From assembly GCA_030512295.1 (NCBI GenBank), contig JAULSR010000006.1, positions 310,001 through 374,000 of the forward strand: a stretch of 64,000 bases of DNA, given 5' to 3'. A program made the position numbers and the translations under genes. The notes under the pieces were generated by a model. The model was not told the origin of the DNA and searched no databases. It saw only the letters and a program-made list of their open reading frames with translations. The stretch comes from Bombardia bombarda. Lineage: Eukaryota; Ascomycota; Sordariomycetes; Sordariales; Lasiosphaeriaceae. Shown here piece after piece: positions 9,702 through 20,046 of this stretch; within the stretch, counting starts at the first letter, position 1; each line of letters begins with the position of its first letter.

Positions 9702-11190
9702 GGGACGCGATCTAGTGGATCTATACGACGATGAACTAGTTGGCTGCTAGCGGTATTCGTGAGGCGTTTCGTGGTGCCGGCTCGATTGGGCGTGTGGCTT
9801 CTGCTGGGCTTCCGGGCTGAGATCTTTGCGGTGTTTCGGGTTTCTTTCTCTCTGCAATCACCATGGACAGTACAGTTCTGTACCGTCTACATGGACGCCA
9901 TTCATGAATGCGCTTTGGCAGGACCTGTATCTGCTCTCCATGATGATGCTTTGTGTCGATCTGCGGAAGGAGATTGCGCTTGCTTTGGTGAATGGACGGA
10001 TGGAGACAGCAAAGGTCTATGGTTCGCTTGACGCAAGGGAGAGCATACGAGCACGGCAGAGCGAGTATTTGGGCATCAGGGAGGCAAGCACACAGAAGAG
10101 CGTAGGGCAATTTGTTTTCGGTTTTTTTTGCATGGACGGGAAAAAGGAGGGAGTTCTTTGGCGTGTTTTTTTTTTTCCTTTCATCTTTAGGGACTTTTTT
10201 CCGTCTTCGTCTTGGGAATGACAAGCGAGCATATTATTGCAATCTGCCAGAGTCTGTCATCGGGAGGGAAGCAACATCAGGGTCTCTTCTTTTGAGACTT
10301 GGGCCCTTTATATTTAAATTTTCTGCCTTTTGCGTTTTTTTTTATTTCTCCAATTACTGCTCTTTTTACACTTTTTTTCTCCCAATGGCTTCTCTCGGAG
10401 AGGGAGTCGGTGGATGGTGGATGGGATTGATACGAATAGGTTTGCCTTGGTACCTTTATATTTATAATCATCGGGATCGGGATTCTCTGGCTATGAAGCC
10501 GCCGTTAGCTCTAGCTTTTGCGCTTTGTTATATATACTCGATCGGTTACGGACGAATCCATGTCTCTTCTCTTGTGAACACATTCTTGTTTGTCTCGTCC
10601 ATGTATTTGTGTGATTTTTGCCTTTTGGCTGTTTGACGTCTGAGATGGTGGTGGGAAGTGTCAAGCGTTATAATTATCCAGGAACATAACATTTTTATAT
10701 TCCTGACACTGGGTCGACTATCTATTACGGCTTTCACGTTTTTCCTAGGAGCTATTCGGAGTTCTTCATCATATAAGTTGAGAATTCACTATGTTTTCTA
10801 GAGACCTTCGTCCATAAGTATCATTTGTCTTCCATGATGTCCATTATTTTATCCACGAGGAGGCAAGAACACCGATATCAACCATCTATACAGGGTGCTG
10901 CCTATCCCTTGAAGCATAGATCTCGACTGCCGTTACAAACATCAGAGGTGGATGTCAGCTTTGATGATATGCCTCACTCTCTTCCATCAGAATCATCACG
11001 TCATCATCCTCTTTCATTGACAGCTGCTCCCCATTATCAGCAACTATCCCGGCAGTGGGTTTTGTCTTGTTTACTTTTGTACTATCTCTGACCTCAACAT
11101 GCATCCATCCACCATCAAAATAACAGCCGCCACCAACAACCACCTCCTCCTTATTTGTCCTTTCTCTTTTAAACCCCATCCTCCACCATA
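9702..11190. other. Convergent intergenic region (3' UTRs)
   Basis: This lies between the 3' ends of the RCC1-type gene and YIP1. It is rich in T runs (for example 10167-10178 and 10337-10345). The frames across it translate to low-complexity Phe/Leu or Lys/Arg sequence without domains, so I call no gene. Poly-T tracts are compatible with 3' UTR and termination signals of both genes. Confidence 0.5.
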
Positions 11191-12299
11191 TCACAAAGCA
11201 CCCCCCGCAGCCGAGAACCTCCCCAACGACCCGCTCCCGCGGCTGCTAAAGACGCTCATGATGCCAAAGCCCACATAAAACAGTGCGAGCGGGTACGCGA
11301 CCAGGCCGCGGGCGGCGCGCAGCCTGAGCACGGCGCAAAAGATGCCCGAGGCGCTGTAGGTGCACCACATGATGGCGGCCAGCGTCAGGCAGATGCCGAG
11401 CGCCGAGTCCATGCTCATGACGATGCCCACGAGGCTCGTGCCGACCAGCGGGAGCAGGCAGTAGCCGAGCACGCTTGCGGAGCGCGCAAACGTCAGCGAG
11501 CTGACCTGGCTGCTGTTGTTGCCGGGGGCGCTGGAGATGGCGGAGGGGCCCGAGGTGGGCTGGCCGGGGTAGGAAGGGGCGGAGGAGGGGTAGGGTGGCG
11601 CGTCGGAGGGGGTCATGAGCGAGAGGATGAAGTGCAGGCAGGCGGAGCCGAAGAGGGCGAGGCCGTAGATGTAGCCGAAGTGGACGTGGCCGGAGACGAG
11701 GAGGAAGGTGCCGAATCTGGAGGGGAGGGAAGGGGGGGGGGGGGGGGGGGTTAGTTGTGGTGTGGTGTGGTGAGGGAGGTGATGGGGAGGGATGGTGGCT
11801 TACAAGACGAAGAAGAGTATGGGCCCCGCGAGGTCGCTATCGTCCATGAGATGCTGGTCGATGCGGCTAAAGGGGTTGAGGACCGCCAGGGTCTTTGCTT
11901 GGATCTATTGTTGTCACGTATTAGACGGCGCATCATGTTGAAGGAAGTCCCTGAGGAAAGACCTACATGGCTAAAATTCACCCCCAGCTCGACCAGTAAT
12001 GGCGGCTCGCCCTCGTATCCCTCGGTCGACAGAGCTGCCAGCCATCCTGTCCTCAAGCCTCCCTGCTCGCCCATCCTCCCCGAGACCCCTGGGGCGCCGC
12101 CGAAGCCAGCGCCAAACCCGCTCGGGGCACCGAACCCGCCTGTGGATGGTGGGATGCCATAGCCGTAGGATGCTTGTGAAGGTGTCGCGTGGCCGGATAC
12201 TGGCTGGCCGTAACTGGAGGGGTAGAATTGTAGGTTTTGCACATTCGAGGGTGCGTAGGCGGACTGGCTCGGTGGCGGTGCGCCGTAGTAGTTCGCCAT
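11191..12299 (-). CDS. YIP1: Yip1-family ER/Golgi membrane protein
   Basis: Minus-strand gene with exons 12299-11967, 11904-11804 and 11716-11191, giving 319 residues. Intron 1 (61 bases) starts GTAGGT and ends AATAG; intron 2 (87 bases) starts GTAAGC, contains a 19-base G/C homopolymer and ends CCAG. The N-terminus is Gly/Ser/Tyr/Pro-rich (MANYYGAPPPSQSAYAPS). The join gives ELGVNFSHIQAKTLAVLNPF, then DLAGPILFFVLFGTFLLVSG, the hallmark Yip1 entry into the membrane domain. Further hydrophobic segments include HFGYIYGLALFGSACLHFIL, VLGYCLLPLVGTSLVGIVMS and YPLALFYVGFGIMSVFSS, in line with five helices. Yip1 proteins bind Rab GTPases and Yif1 and are needed for ER-to-Golgi vesicle formation. 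It shares its upstream region with PAM16. Confidence 0.93.
11732..11750. repeat. G19 homopolymer inside YIP1 intron 2
   Basis: An uninterrupted run of 19 G on the plus strand (C on the coding strand) sits inside the second intron of YIP1, where it forms part of the polypyrimidine tract before the acceptor. Length is likely variable or prone to sequencing error. Confidence 0.85.
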
Positions 12300-12965
12300 G
12301 GCGGTTCTGATTTATCGGTTTGCGCAAGTGGGAACTTTTTGTTTGGAAATAGGAGAAGTGCGGGTCGGTGTGTACTGCAGCAGTGGCTAGGTGGTCGTAG
12401 GCAGCAGCCTAGCGGAGAAAAAAAGAGACAAAAAAGGGTTAGAAATGAAGGTTTCGAAGATGCGTAGTCAGAGCGAATAGGGCGGGCAGAAATCGAGGGT
12501 TAGGAAAGGCGGCGTGGGTGACGCATCGAACGGGACAGTTGGCTATGGTTTTAGACAAAGTTGCGATGTTGCTTCTCAGCGAGACGGGACGTCAGTACCT
12601 TAGCTTCCCCGAGACATGGCAGGTAAGGTAGCTCCAGCTGACAGCACAGCGGTTGGTTGGTGGGCTGAATGGCTGGATGTCTTGCTGCCTGAGGCTGTCA
12701 ATTAAGAAATTCCGGTAATCGGCGCGCTCCAATCTCCACGCGCGGCTTAATTTTTGACAGGGACGATTGACCAGTTGTCAGTTTCCAGATCCCAGAGCCA
12801 GATCCCGCTGCCGAATCTCCGGAACTTTGTATCGACGACCACCTCCCAGACGAAGCCTATCCGCACATCCAAAACAGCACCACCCCAAGCTGTCCCAGCA
12901 AACCAACAACTGAACCGACACCCCCGACGACAGCCGCCCAAGAGCTCTTCTTGCCCACCGCGACA
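12300..12965. promoter_or_regulatory. Divergent promoter between YIP1 and PAM16
   Basis: About 670 bases separate the two start codons, which face away from each other, so the region must hold both promoters. No clear TATA box was identified. AGGTAAGGTA occurs near 12622. The PAM16 side is CCA/ACA-rich, like other 5' leaders in this window. Confidence 0.55.
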
Positions 12966-13501
12966 ATGGTAAGCTCTTTCTTTTACCACCCGCTCCGACC
13001 TGCGATTCCTAAACAACGGCCAAAAGAAATATGGCGCCACCCCGCGCAACAAACCAAACTGACTCTGTATTTCCCCCATAGGCCTACCGCATGATAACCC
13101 AGGTCGTCCTGATCGGCACGCGCGTTGTCGGGCGCGCCTTCTCCGAGGCGTACAAGCAGGCGGCGGCGTCGAGCCAGTACCAGCGGGCGCAGGCCAAGGC
13201 GGGCAACCCGACCACGAGCGGGCGCGCCAACATCGACACGGGCATGACGTTAGAGGAGGCGTGCAAGATCCTCAACGTGAAGTCCCCGCAGGGCGGCCAG
13301 GCCGACATGGAGCAGGTCATGGAGCGCTTCAAGCGCCTCTTCGACGTCAACGACCCCAAGAAGGGCGGCTCCTTCTACCTGCAGAGCAAGATCCTGCGCG
13401 CCCGCGAGCGCATCGAGGCCGAGGCCAAGCCCAAGATGGAGAAGGCCGCGCAGGAGGCCGAGACGAAAGAGGGGTGGAAGCCCAAGATATACAAGGAGTG
13501 A
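12966..13501 (+). CDS. PAM16: Pam16/Tim16 subunit of the presequence translocase motor
   Basis: Exons 12966-12968 and 13082-13501 encode 140 residues; the first exon inside the CDS is the ATG alone, then a 113-base intron (GTAAGC...CATAG). The product begins MAYRMITQVVLIGTRVVGRA, the hydrophobic N-terminus of Pam16, followed by FSEAYKQAA. The J-like domain spans about residues 55-115 (TLEEACKILNV, MERFKRLFDVNDPKKGGSFY, LQSKILRARERIEAE). Where DnaJ has HPD there is a degenerate loop, as expected for Pam16, which restrains Pam14 stimulation of mtHsp70 on the matrix side of TIM23. The alternative start at the in-frame ATG 13091 would remove the conserved first residues, so the spliced start is preferred. 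Confidence 0.92.
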
Positions 13502-14549
13502 TGAGACAGGCTGAGTTGTTGGGTCTGTTCTTTGGTGTGTGTATAAATAGGGGTGGGGTGGGTAAAAGAAATAAAAGGAGGGAGGGAGCTCGTCTGGGCG
13601 AGGTGCATGGTCTGCTATTTTTTTTGGCAGAGATGAGTAGGGGGAGGCGGAAAAGGCGGGAAAAGTGATGCCAGGGGCGGTGATGGTGAATAACCACACC
13701 GACCAGCACACCTCGACGGCAAACTTCACGCATGTAACACATCTTCACTCGACATCGGCAGGCATGGCGTTTTGTGGTCTTTTTTTTTTATTGCGGTTGT
13801 CCATGTGGCTGGGATCTGGCGGGGACATTTGCTGGATACAACATTTTTACATTTCTTTTTTGCATTGGGGGCGCGGACGACTAGAAGCTACACACATGCT
13901 CACTTGTTTTATAAGTCTGTGTGTGGCTTTTGACCGTATCATATGGCAGAGCAAGGAGAGGAACAGAGGATAGAAGAGACGGCCTTGGGCCAAATAGTAA
14001 ATAATGCCAAACCAAACTTGTGCTTGTGTGGTATAGGATCTGCTTATGCTCATGGGGTAGGGCCATCCACATGGCTGAGGTCAAAATCGGCAAGTTTCTC
14101 TTGTTCAACCGCAAAGCTCCACCGAACCAAAAGCGCTTCCGGACTGGGGAGTTCGACGTTCTCACGACAACAAGCCTGTATATCGATCATTCAGCAGCGG
14201 CAATCCTTCACGCCTTCTGCGCTGCGAAAATGAAGCGTCGCCTCGATTTTGTCGTCCATATAACCCTCCAGCTTTGCTCCCTTTCTTCTTTCCTGCTCCA
14301 CGCCAGGCAACGGCAACAGTGTATTACTCTTCGACTCTCACACAACTTGCATAACACCTTTGCTCCATTCGTAATCGAGCCTGCTATTAACCGTAGCCCT
14401 CGCTTCCATGTCGAGTCCGTCCAAGCACCAACAATGCTGGAACAGTCATCCCCTCTCGCGATGTTTTCGTTGCGTTTTCCAATCACCAGATACCTATCTT
14501 TGGCAGAGGCCGCGGTTATCAACCGCTCCTTCCCATCCTACGCCAAATG
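13502..14549. other. Intergenic, downstream of PAM16
   Basis: This holds the PAM16 3' UTR and further AT-richer DNA. Plus-strand frames around 14020-14553 have no recognisable domain and no conserved-looking composition, so no gene is called. Confidence 0.45.
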
Positions 14550-14871
14550 TTAGCCTACGCACAGCCAGATCAGCACCAACGTATTGGAGGAGCAGACGTA
14601 ACGCACCGCCGTCAATTCGCTTTTGCAGCCGATGATCCATTGGCAGGGATCCGTCCCCTATGACTGGGTTAGTATTGATTAGGATGGAGGGTGTGTTGAA
14701 TGTATGTTTTACCTGGAGTTTTGTGTTTTTGTCCCCTGGGCGAATTTGCTCGAGGACCTTCTTCAGCCTGTTTAGATCCGTGGTGCCCATCTGCACAGGG
14801 TCCCGTTCCCACCCAAAAGATGTGTACTGACGGTCAGGTGAAGCTGAGAGGTCGATGGTGTGTACAGCCAT
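14550..14871 (-). CDS. Possible small two-exon gene, unknown
   Basis: Exon 14871-14713 encodes MAVHTIDLSASPDRQYTSFG and further, 53 codons ending KNTKLQ. A 55-base intron (GTAAAA...TACTAAC...TCATAG) has a good branch site. Exon 14657-14550 then reads GTDPCQWIIGCKSEL and a hydrophobic end (TLVLIWLCVG) before TAA, for 88 residues in all. The intron signals and balanced composition support it, but the short hydrophobic C-terminus is odd and no family is recognised. It could be a fragment of a degraded gene, since the region beside it is repeat-rich. Confidence 0.35.
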
Positions 14872-16099
14872 GGTGTACGAATAGTTTCGTTGGCTGGAGG
14901 AGCCAAGTAGTTGGGGTCTCCTAGGAGAAGCTGAGATGCCGTTGGTGTGTGCAGCTTGGGTGTGTGAAGAGTATTAACAGCTCTACCACCTCGGAGTGTC
15001 CCACAGTCGTCATCAGCAACTTAGCAATCGTACTCAATATCCTCATACTAGCTAAAGGAACAATTAAGGTCTATCTCCTGGTCAAGATTAGGATATCGGT
15101 AGTGTATGTAACTAAAGTATATGTAGCTAAAGTGTGTACGAGAAAACGGATGTAGAAAGAGGGCCCCTGGGAAAAGAATACCGCTATCCTCCTGTATATA
15201 CATGAGCCTCCTCGGGGGCGATACAAGCGCCAAGCCCAGTCACAGTGCGTCTTGAATACGAAGTACACTGGATGACTGCCCGGTGATCATTTCATGATGG
15301 GTGGCTCTGCTTGGCACGAATGCAGTGAAGTATGAAGATCGGATGAATATCAGCTGGGCGAAGATAAACCAGTCACGGCGGCGGCTTACCAACCGCCTGG
15401 CTCCATGGGTAGAAAACGGGGCGCGCTAGTTTTGGCCTATTTACCTATTTTCCAACCTTGACATACTATCCTCAATGCACTACTATTTAGATCGCCTTCC
15501 CCTTTTCCACAAGATGTCCCTTGCATGTCCCGGCTCTTGAGTGGATGCCATCAAAATTACTCCTCAAGTTCGATACTAGTGTGCGTGATGGATGGACTTA
15601 TCTCCACCTATACTTAGATATAAGAAAAGGGGAAATTAATGTCGACGAAGAGCAAGGGAGCTACAGAATTGGCCAATAACTTCCGTGATACACCGTTTGG
15701 TGGTAGTGTACCTATATGCTTGCACGCAGCAGCTACCTAGGTAAGGTAATAAGGCAAGTAATGTACCTTCAAGGTCGCTAGCAGTGCCTAGGTGATAGGT
15801 GGTTGGTCATTTGATGACAACAGAAACAAACTAGGTGTATTTCGAGCAAGTCAGGTGGTCAAGACCACCTGCGGGATCAACTAGTTGTGTTAGACCCAGG
15901 ATGATAGGAAGAACATGACTCGAGTGATTGACAGGTATCGGCGATAGGTATGAAAGAGGTGGTATGATTTAGACGCTATTTCGAAGAGCCCTTGGGAAAA
16001 TGAAATCCACCCACGGCGCCCCTAAGCTAGTAGCGTTGAACCCTTTGATATAATATCTATATAGAATCCAAAATTCGCTTGCCCATGGGAACAAGTAAA
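14872..16099. other. Repeat-bearing intergenic DNA
   Basis: No gene is supported. A diverged direct duplication with period 87 is visible (14841-14884 versus 14928-14971, both around AGCTGAGA...GGTGTGT). 15230-15600 is a diverged relative of 18570-19005. The motif ACCTAGGTAAGGTA is at 15735-15748. The remainder is AT-richer, with TATA-like runs near 16040-16065 just beyond the 3' end of the next gene. Confidence 0.5.
15230..15600. repeat. Dispersed repeat, copy A
   Basis: The order of short matches parallels 18570-19005: GTGCGTCT-GAATAC with CACTGGATG, then TATCAG followed by AAACC/AATCACC, then CCG-CTGG with GTTTTGGCC, then CTCAAGTTCGATA-TAG followed by GTGG/ATGG and ACTTATCTCC/ACTGACCTCC. 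Identity is patchy, with indels, so it is an old duplication. No coding capacity was seen. The class of element is unknown. Confidence 0.55.
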
Positions 16100-16667
16100 T
16101 CATGGACCATCTCCAATCAAGATCCTTCCCTCGTCATCTTTGTGCGCCTCGCGTGTGGGCGATAATGCTGACTTGATGGGCGAGATGAGACTTCGGCCAA
16201 TCTGGGCAGCGGCGGCGATGGAGTTCCTACGCCGGAGCGGCTGCATTCTCGGTGGGCTCGGGCGCGATGGGCTTGGACTTCGGAGCGGCTTTATTGTTGT
16301 GGTGTCATTCGATTGTGTCTGGGTAGTCGAGTCATTTGGTTCGTGGAGATGCTTACCTCCATACTTGAGCGTGTTAATCTGGTCCTAGACAAATGGTTAA
16401 CTGCTGGGGTGGCAAGGAAAAGGAGAGAGGACATACTTCGGATAATTCTTTCGGTGTGGTGATAAACCACACGTTTGTCTTCTTGCACTATGTATGGATG
16501 GTCAACGTCGGATGGCAGAGGAACACTGGACAGTATGACAGGCAGGTCTTTACCTTAAGTTTATAATCACGTTCGAACCATTCATTCAACCATCGTTTAA
16601 TCGTATCCTTATCCGAATTTAGCCCACTGATGTATACAACTTTGCGGTAAGAACGCTGGTCAGCCAT
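16100..16667 (-). CDS. Small three-exon protein of unknown function
   Basis: Exons 16667-16554 (38 codons), 16487-16437 (17 codons) and 16384-16100 (95 codons) all join in phase 0 and give 149 residues. Introns are 66 bases (GTAAAG...CATAG) and 52 bases (GTATGT...TCTAG). The N-terminal part reads RSYRKVVYISGLNSDKDTIK, then RWLNEWFERDYKLK, CKKTNVWFITTPKELSEDQI and NTLKYGG, and looks like a compact alpha/beta fold. The C-terminal half is polar and Ser/Pro-rich with a phosphorylation-like site (LRRRNSIAAAAQIG, then SPIKSALSPTREA), ending in GRILIGDGP. I do not recognise the family. An alternative third intron (16356-16289, AAG acceptor) would give 84 residues ending NAAAPA, but the read-through frame stays protein-like for 87 codons, so I prefer it. 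It sits between repeats in an accessory-looking region. Confidence 0.65.
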
Positions 16668-17705
16668 CTTTGGCTTGGTTATGCCAGGATGAAAGCAGCA
16701 GAATGTCCACCTTCAGATACGTTCAGTATGTGTTGACGGTTGAAAGACTCATGGGAGTATGGGAGGATTAGGTGTTAAGGATCAAAGAGGGTGGAGGGCA
16801 CACATTCTTCTTGCTTCTTGTATGGGTAGGCGGGCGACGGATATCGAGGAGGGCTCCAGATATCCCAAAACTGGTGGGAGGACAGCACCCCGAAATGGTG
16901 TGGCAGTGCTTACATGCGAGACCCAAGGCAGCTGAGGAGGACAAACACCAAGATGGTGCCGACGATGTGTGCTCCTTGTCGGTGCCGTCCAAGACCAATC
17001 CAAGAGGAGGTCGATCACGGCCTGCGATATCCCTGTGCTCGCTCGACAGGCATGACCCCGCCGCCCCGATGCCCGCACCCGACCTACGCCCCCATCCTCT
17101 AAGCGCGCCCACGGACGTTGGCTTCCAGCTCTCTGGCGGCTATTTCACGGATCAGAGGTGATCGGGTTGTGATGTGTCTCGTCTGGCGCCGGCGTCTCGT
17201 CTAGTGCCGGCTTTGCAGATCGAGCAGCCCTCTCGGCAGCCCGAGAAGTTTCCCATTTGCCCAGAACACCCGAGATTTCAGCTACACTGCAATAGGACAG
17301 CGGCCAGGATATCTCACTGGCTCGCACTTCCACCAGTGCAACCGCCCGTTCAACCGCCCGTTCAAAACAACTTGTGTAGAATGTGAGACTGTGCAACAGA
17401 GCATTGCATGATGGCTTCAGCTGATATTTTTATCCATGAGGCTCTCGTAGCCTTATTACAGATCACCTTTGGATAGAATCATTTTGATATAATATGTACG
17501 ATTACTTGTATAATAGGTGCATACTGTCAACTTCCTCTTCAACCGCAAGTCCCATCTTGCCATCAATCCCTCAGAGCCATCAATCCCTCAGAGCCATCAA
17601 TCCCTCAGAGCCATCAATCCCTCAGAGCCATCAATCCCTCAGAGCCATCAATCCCTCAGAGCCATCCCGTCTTACTTGCACCCATATCGTACCCAACAAG
17701 CCAGT
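16668..17705. other. Intergenic, with a doubtful minus-strand remnant
   Basis: No confident gene. On the minus strand between about 17060 and 16780, one frame reads MPVERAQGYRRP, then a TGA, then STSSWIGLGRHRQGAHIVGT and a hydrophobic helix (ILVFVLLSCLGSR). It could splice through a 43-base GTAAGC...CAG intron to FGISGALLDIRRPPTHTRSK. The stop and the very short intron make this at best a remnant. The minisatellite at 17561 lies in the right part. Confidence 0.3.
17561..17662. repeat. 17-bp minisatellite, six perfect units
   Basis: The unit CATCAATCCCTCAGAGC is repeated six times without change and followed by CATCCCG, the start of a seventh. Because 17 is not a multiple of three and the unit has no stop in any phase, all forward frames are open and cycle through NPSEPSIPQSHQSLRAI. 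It ends about 45 bases before the ATG of the CorA-like N-terminal piece, so it probably lies in that gene's leader or promoter. Confidence 0.95.
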
Positions 17706-18433
17706 ATGGATTGGCACGCTTTCATCAATCCCTTCCTGTCAGAGGAGGATGATGAACACTTCACCTTTGATTACGAATCCAATGATCATTGCCAAGCTTT
17801 GGTACAACTGGTTGGTCACTCGAGGGCCCTTCCATATCGGGAGTCTTACTTACAACATGACAACGACAGGGTCAGAATGCGTTCAAAAAGATTGATCTTG
17901 ATGGAGTTGCTCGCTGGGACGAACTGCTACAGGTGAGTAGCATCCTGGCAGTGCTTGTCCAAAAACTTCTCTCTTGTTCCATCCAACTAATCTTCCTTAT
18001 CACCCTAGCATCCAATCTTCGGCAACACCACTGTCTCTCCTCTCCAGTCTGGCTTCATTGTTCTGTAAGTCCTCCCAAAACATGTTGATTTCTATGTTAT
18101 CACCTTCTAAAGCTGTACAGATTGTTGCCCCGTCCGAAGCCTGTGCTAGATGGCAAAGAAACGCTCTACTACAAGAATCTTTCAAACCTCCCAATCGCTG
18201 AGGAAACATGGGCGAGAATCAGAGAATCATTTCCCTTACACAAAGCCATCTGCAAGACTCTCGAGAATGGCGCCAAGTCTTCCTCAACCTACCTACACAT
18301 ACAGGGAGACAGCAAATGCTACGACATGTACACAGCTTCTATGGGTAGTGCCGTTGACGACAAAACAAATCTTGCTATATCGTCGACCCATTTCACAGAA
18401 ACCAAGTTGACAGTTGCCAAACATAATATCTAA
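17706..18433 (+). pseudogene. N-terminal piece of a CorA-like protein gene
   Basis: Exons 17706-17801, 17870-17932, 18009-18064 and 18121-18433 splice to 175 residues in one frame. Introns of 68, 76 and 56 bases have GTACAA/GTGAGT/GTAAGT donors and CAG/TAG/CAG acceptors. The product starts MDWHAFINPFLSEEDDEHFT and continues DGVARWDELLQHPIFGNTTV, SPLQSGFIVLLLPRPKPVLD, NLSNLPIAEETWARIRESFP and ISSTHFTETKLTVAKHNI. The last parts resemble the N-terminal cytosolic domain of fungal CorA-like proteins (the LPISKETW-like and NLAISSTHF-like positions). The frame stops where the helical middle and membrane region should begin. A CorA-like C-terminal half lies 1.6 kb downstream in the same orientation. 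I infer one gene broken by intervening DNA; an independent short gene is the alternative. Confidence 0.55.
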
Positions 18434-20046
18434 CCTGCAATGTAGATGACTAAGTAAAGATTTCAACTAAGTCTTATTCAGGAGCAGTATATTTGTTGGG
18501 GTGCGCGACTGCTGGCGCTGACGTTTATTTTACGCCAGAGTTTTGACAGTTTGTGGAAACAGTCTTGGCATCAGACACAAACTGAATTAGTGCGTCTCGA
18601 ATACACTGGATGCTCCCTAGCGACCATTGTATAATGCCCTTGGTCAGGTTTGCGAGCCCATTCGAAGTCATCCTAAACAGAGTCCACTGATGTATGAGGG
18701 GACATACGGAGGCCAGGCGCTTAGTCCAGCAAAACCAGAATGGTTCGGCATGATGCAATGGAGTGATGTATTTATATCAGATGAAAATCACCTGCGCGTA
18801 GGTAAGTTACCCAGCCACGGGAGCGGCCCTACTTGCCGCGTTGGCTGCAGCCGGAAAAGGGGCTGCGCTGGTTTTGGCCCCTTCGCTTGTCTCGCTGATT
18901 GGTACATACGAGGTGTATACTGAGCCAATGAGCCACGCCTCTGCAACGTCATCGCTTCTCAAGTTCGATAATAGATTGACGTGGTGGGTAGACTGACCTC
19001 CAGTCGCACAAGGGCCGTGAGAAGGCGAGGGAAAAGACGATGAAGAGCACGTGCAGGCGAGCGGCCGACAGGGGGATGAGATGAAATTGAACTAACAACA
19101 TGAAGACAAAGCATGATATGGTCTGTAGCAGTTGATATTGATTCCTTCCTAGACCCAGTCGTCCTTCCGCGGTCTGCATCTGGACGAGAAGATGCGCGGA
19201 TCTCATTAGCGAAATGAAACTCGGAAGAATTTGAGCGGCGGCAGTAGTGTAGGTACGTTATTCTCAAAGGGTTTGACGCATTGATCTCGATTGTCTCGGT
19301 TAAGGTGCCTTGTATCTGGAATTGAAGCTATGTATGTCCTCAAATGACAGCAGTAGCCTGATCACCTTCAGATGCTGTTTGTTGCCTTCAATGTGTGTGA
19401 TAATCGGTTGAAAGAGTTTGGTGGTGGTGATATGGCAGAACTATGTAATTATCTCCTCAAGAATGGACGGCGCTGTCTTACATCCTGCTTGCTTCTTGTC
19501 TAGGTATCTTACGTACCTAAGGTGGGAAGGTGGGTGGGGAGGCGAGGGGTACTAGCCGCCGTACACGGTACAGAGGACATCCTCGGATGTACGTGGCACC
19601 TGAGACCGAAAAACATATGGAGCACCTAGATATCTATTCTTAGGTAGCCTTTGCTGCCGCTCGACACGAGGAAAGCTGCCAGTCATTTCAACGTTAGGTA
19701 AGGAAGCCTCACTTTCGCTTCAACAGAGGGGTCGCACGGCATCACAGCAATGCAGGCGTAATGACCCAAACACGACTTGCGCTAGAAGAAAGCCAATTTC
19801 TCTGTCATGGTGTGCGTTCCAAGCTAGGGGATAAGATTAGGCTCGGAATAAGCGCCGTGTGCCACCAACATGCACTCTTGCTACCTGCGACGTCCAGCTT
19901 TCACTAAGCTCTGGGCACTTTCCGAGGCTAACTAGACTAGTCGTCCAGTGATGTCCAGATCGAGTTTCACTTGCCTGGAATCTTGACATGCCAACCCATG
20001 ATAGGATGGCGGATATTGAAGGTCCCGATGTCTCGCATGCCAATAA
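18434..20046. other. Non-coding DNA separating the two CorA-like halves
   Basis: This stretch holds the 22-base motif at 18455, dispersed repeat copy B, and then about 1 kb in which I find no open protein-like frame on either strand. GTACGTAC/CCTAAGG-type palindromic bits occur near 19500-19530. It could be a degraded mobile element or the decayed middle of the gene; no terminal inverted repeats or transposase residues were seen. Confidence 0.45.
18570..19005. repeat. Dispersed repeat, copy B
   Basis: Counterpart of 15230-15600 (see that entry for shared blocks). It contains GTGCGTCTCGAATACACTGG near 18590 and CTTCTCAAGTTCGATAATAG near 18953. Copy B is slightly longer because of internal insertions. 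It lies inside the DNA that separates the two CorA-like halves. Confidence 0.55.

Noticed and set aside
18434..20046. Transposon between the two CorA-like pieces
   Set aside because: I looked for terminal inverted repeats, target-site duplications and transposase or reverse-transcriptase residues and saw none, so it is described only as repeat-bearing DNA.
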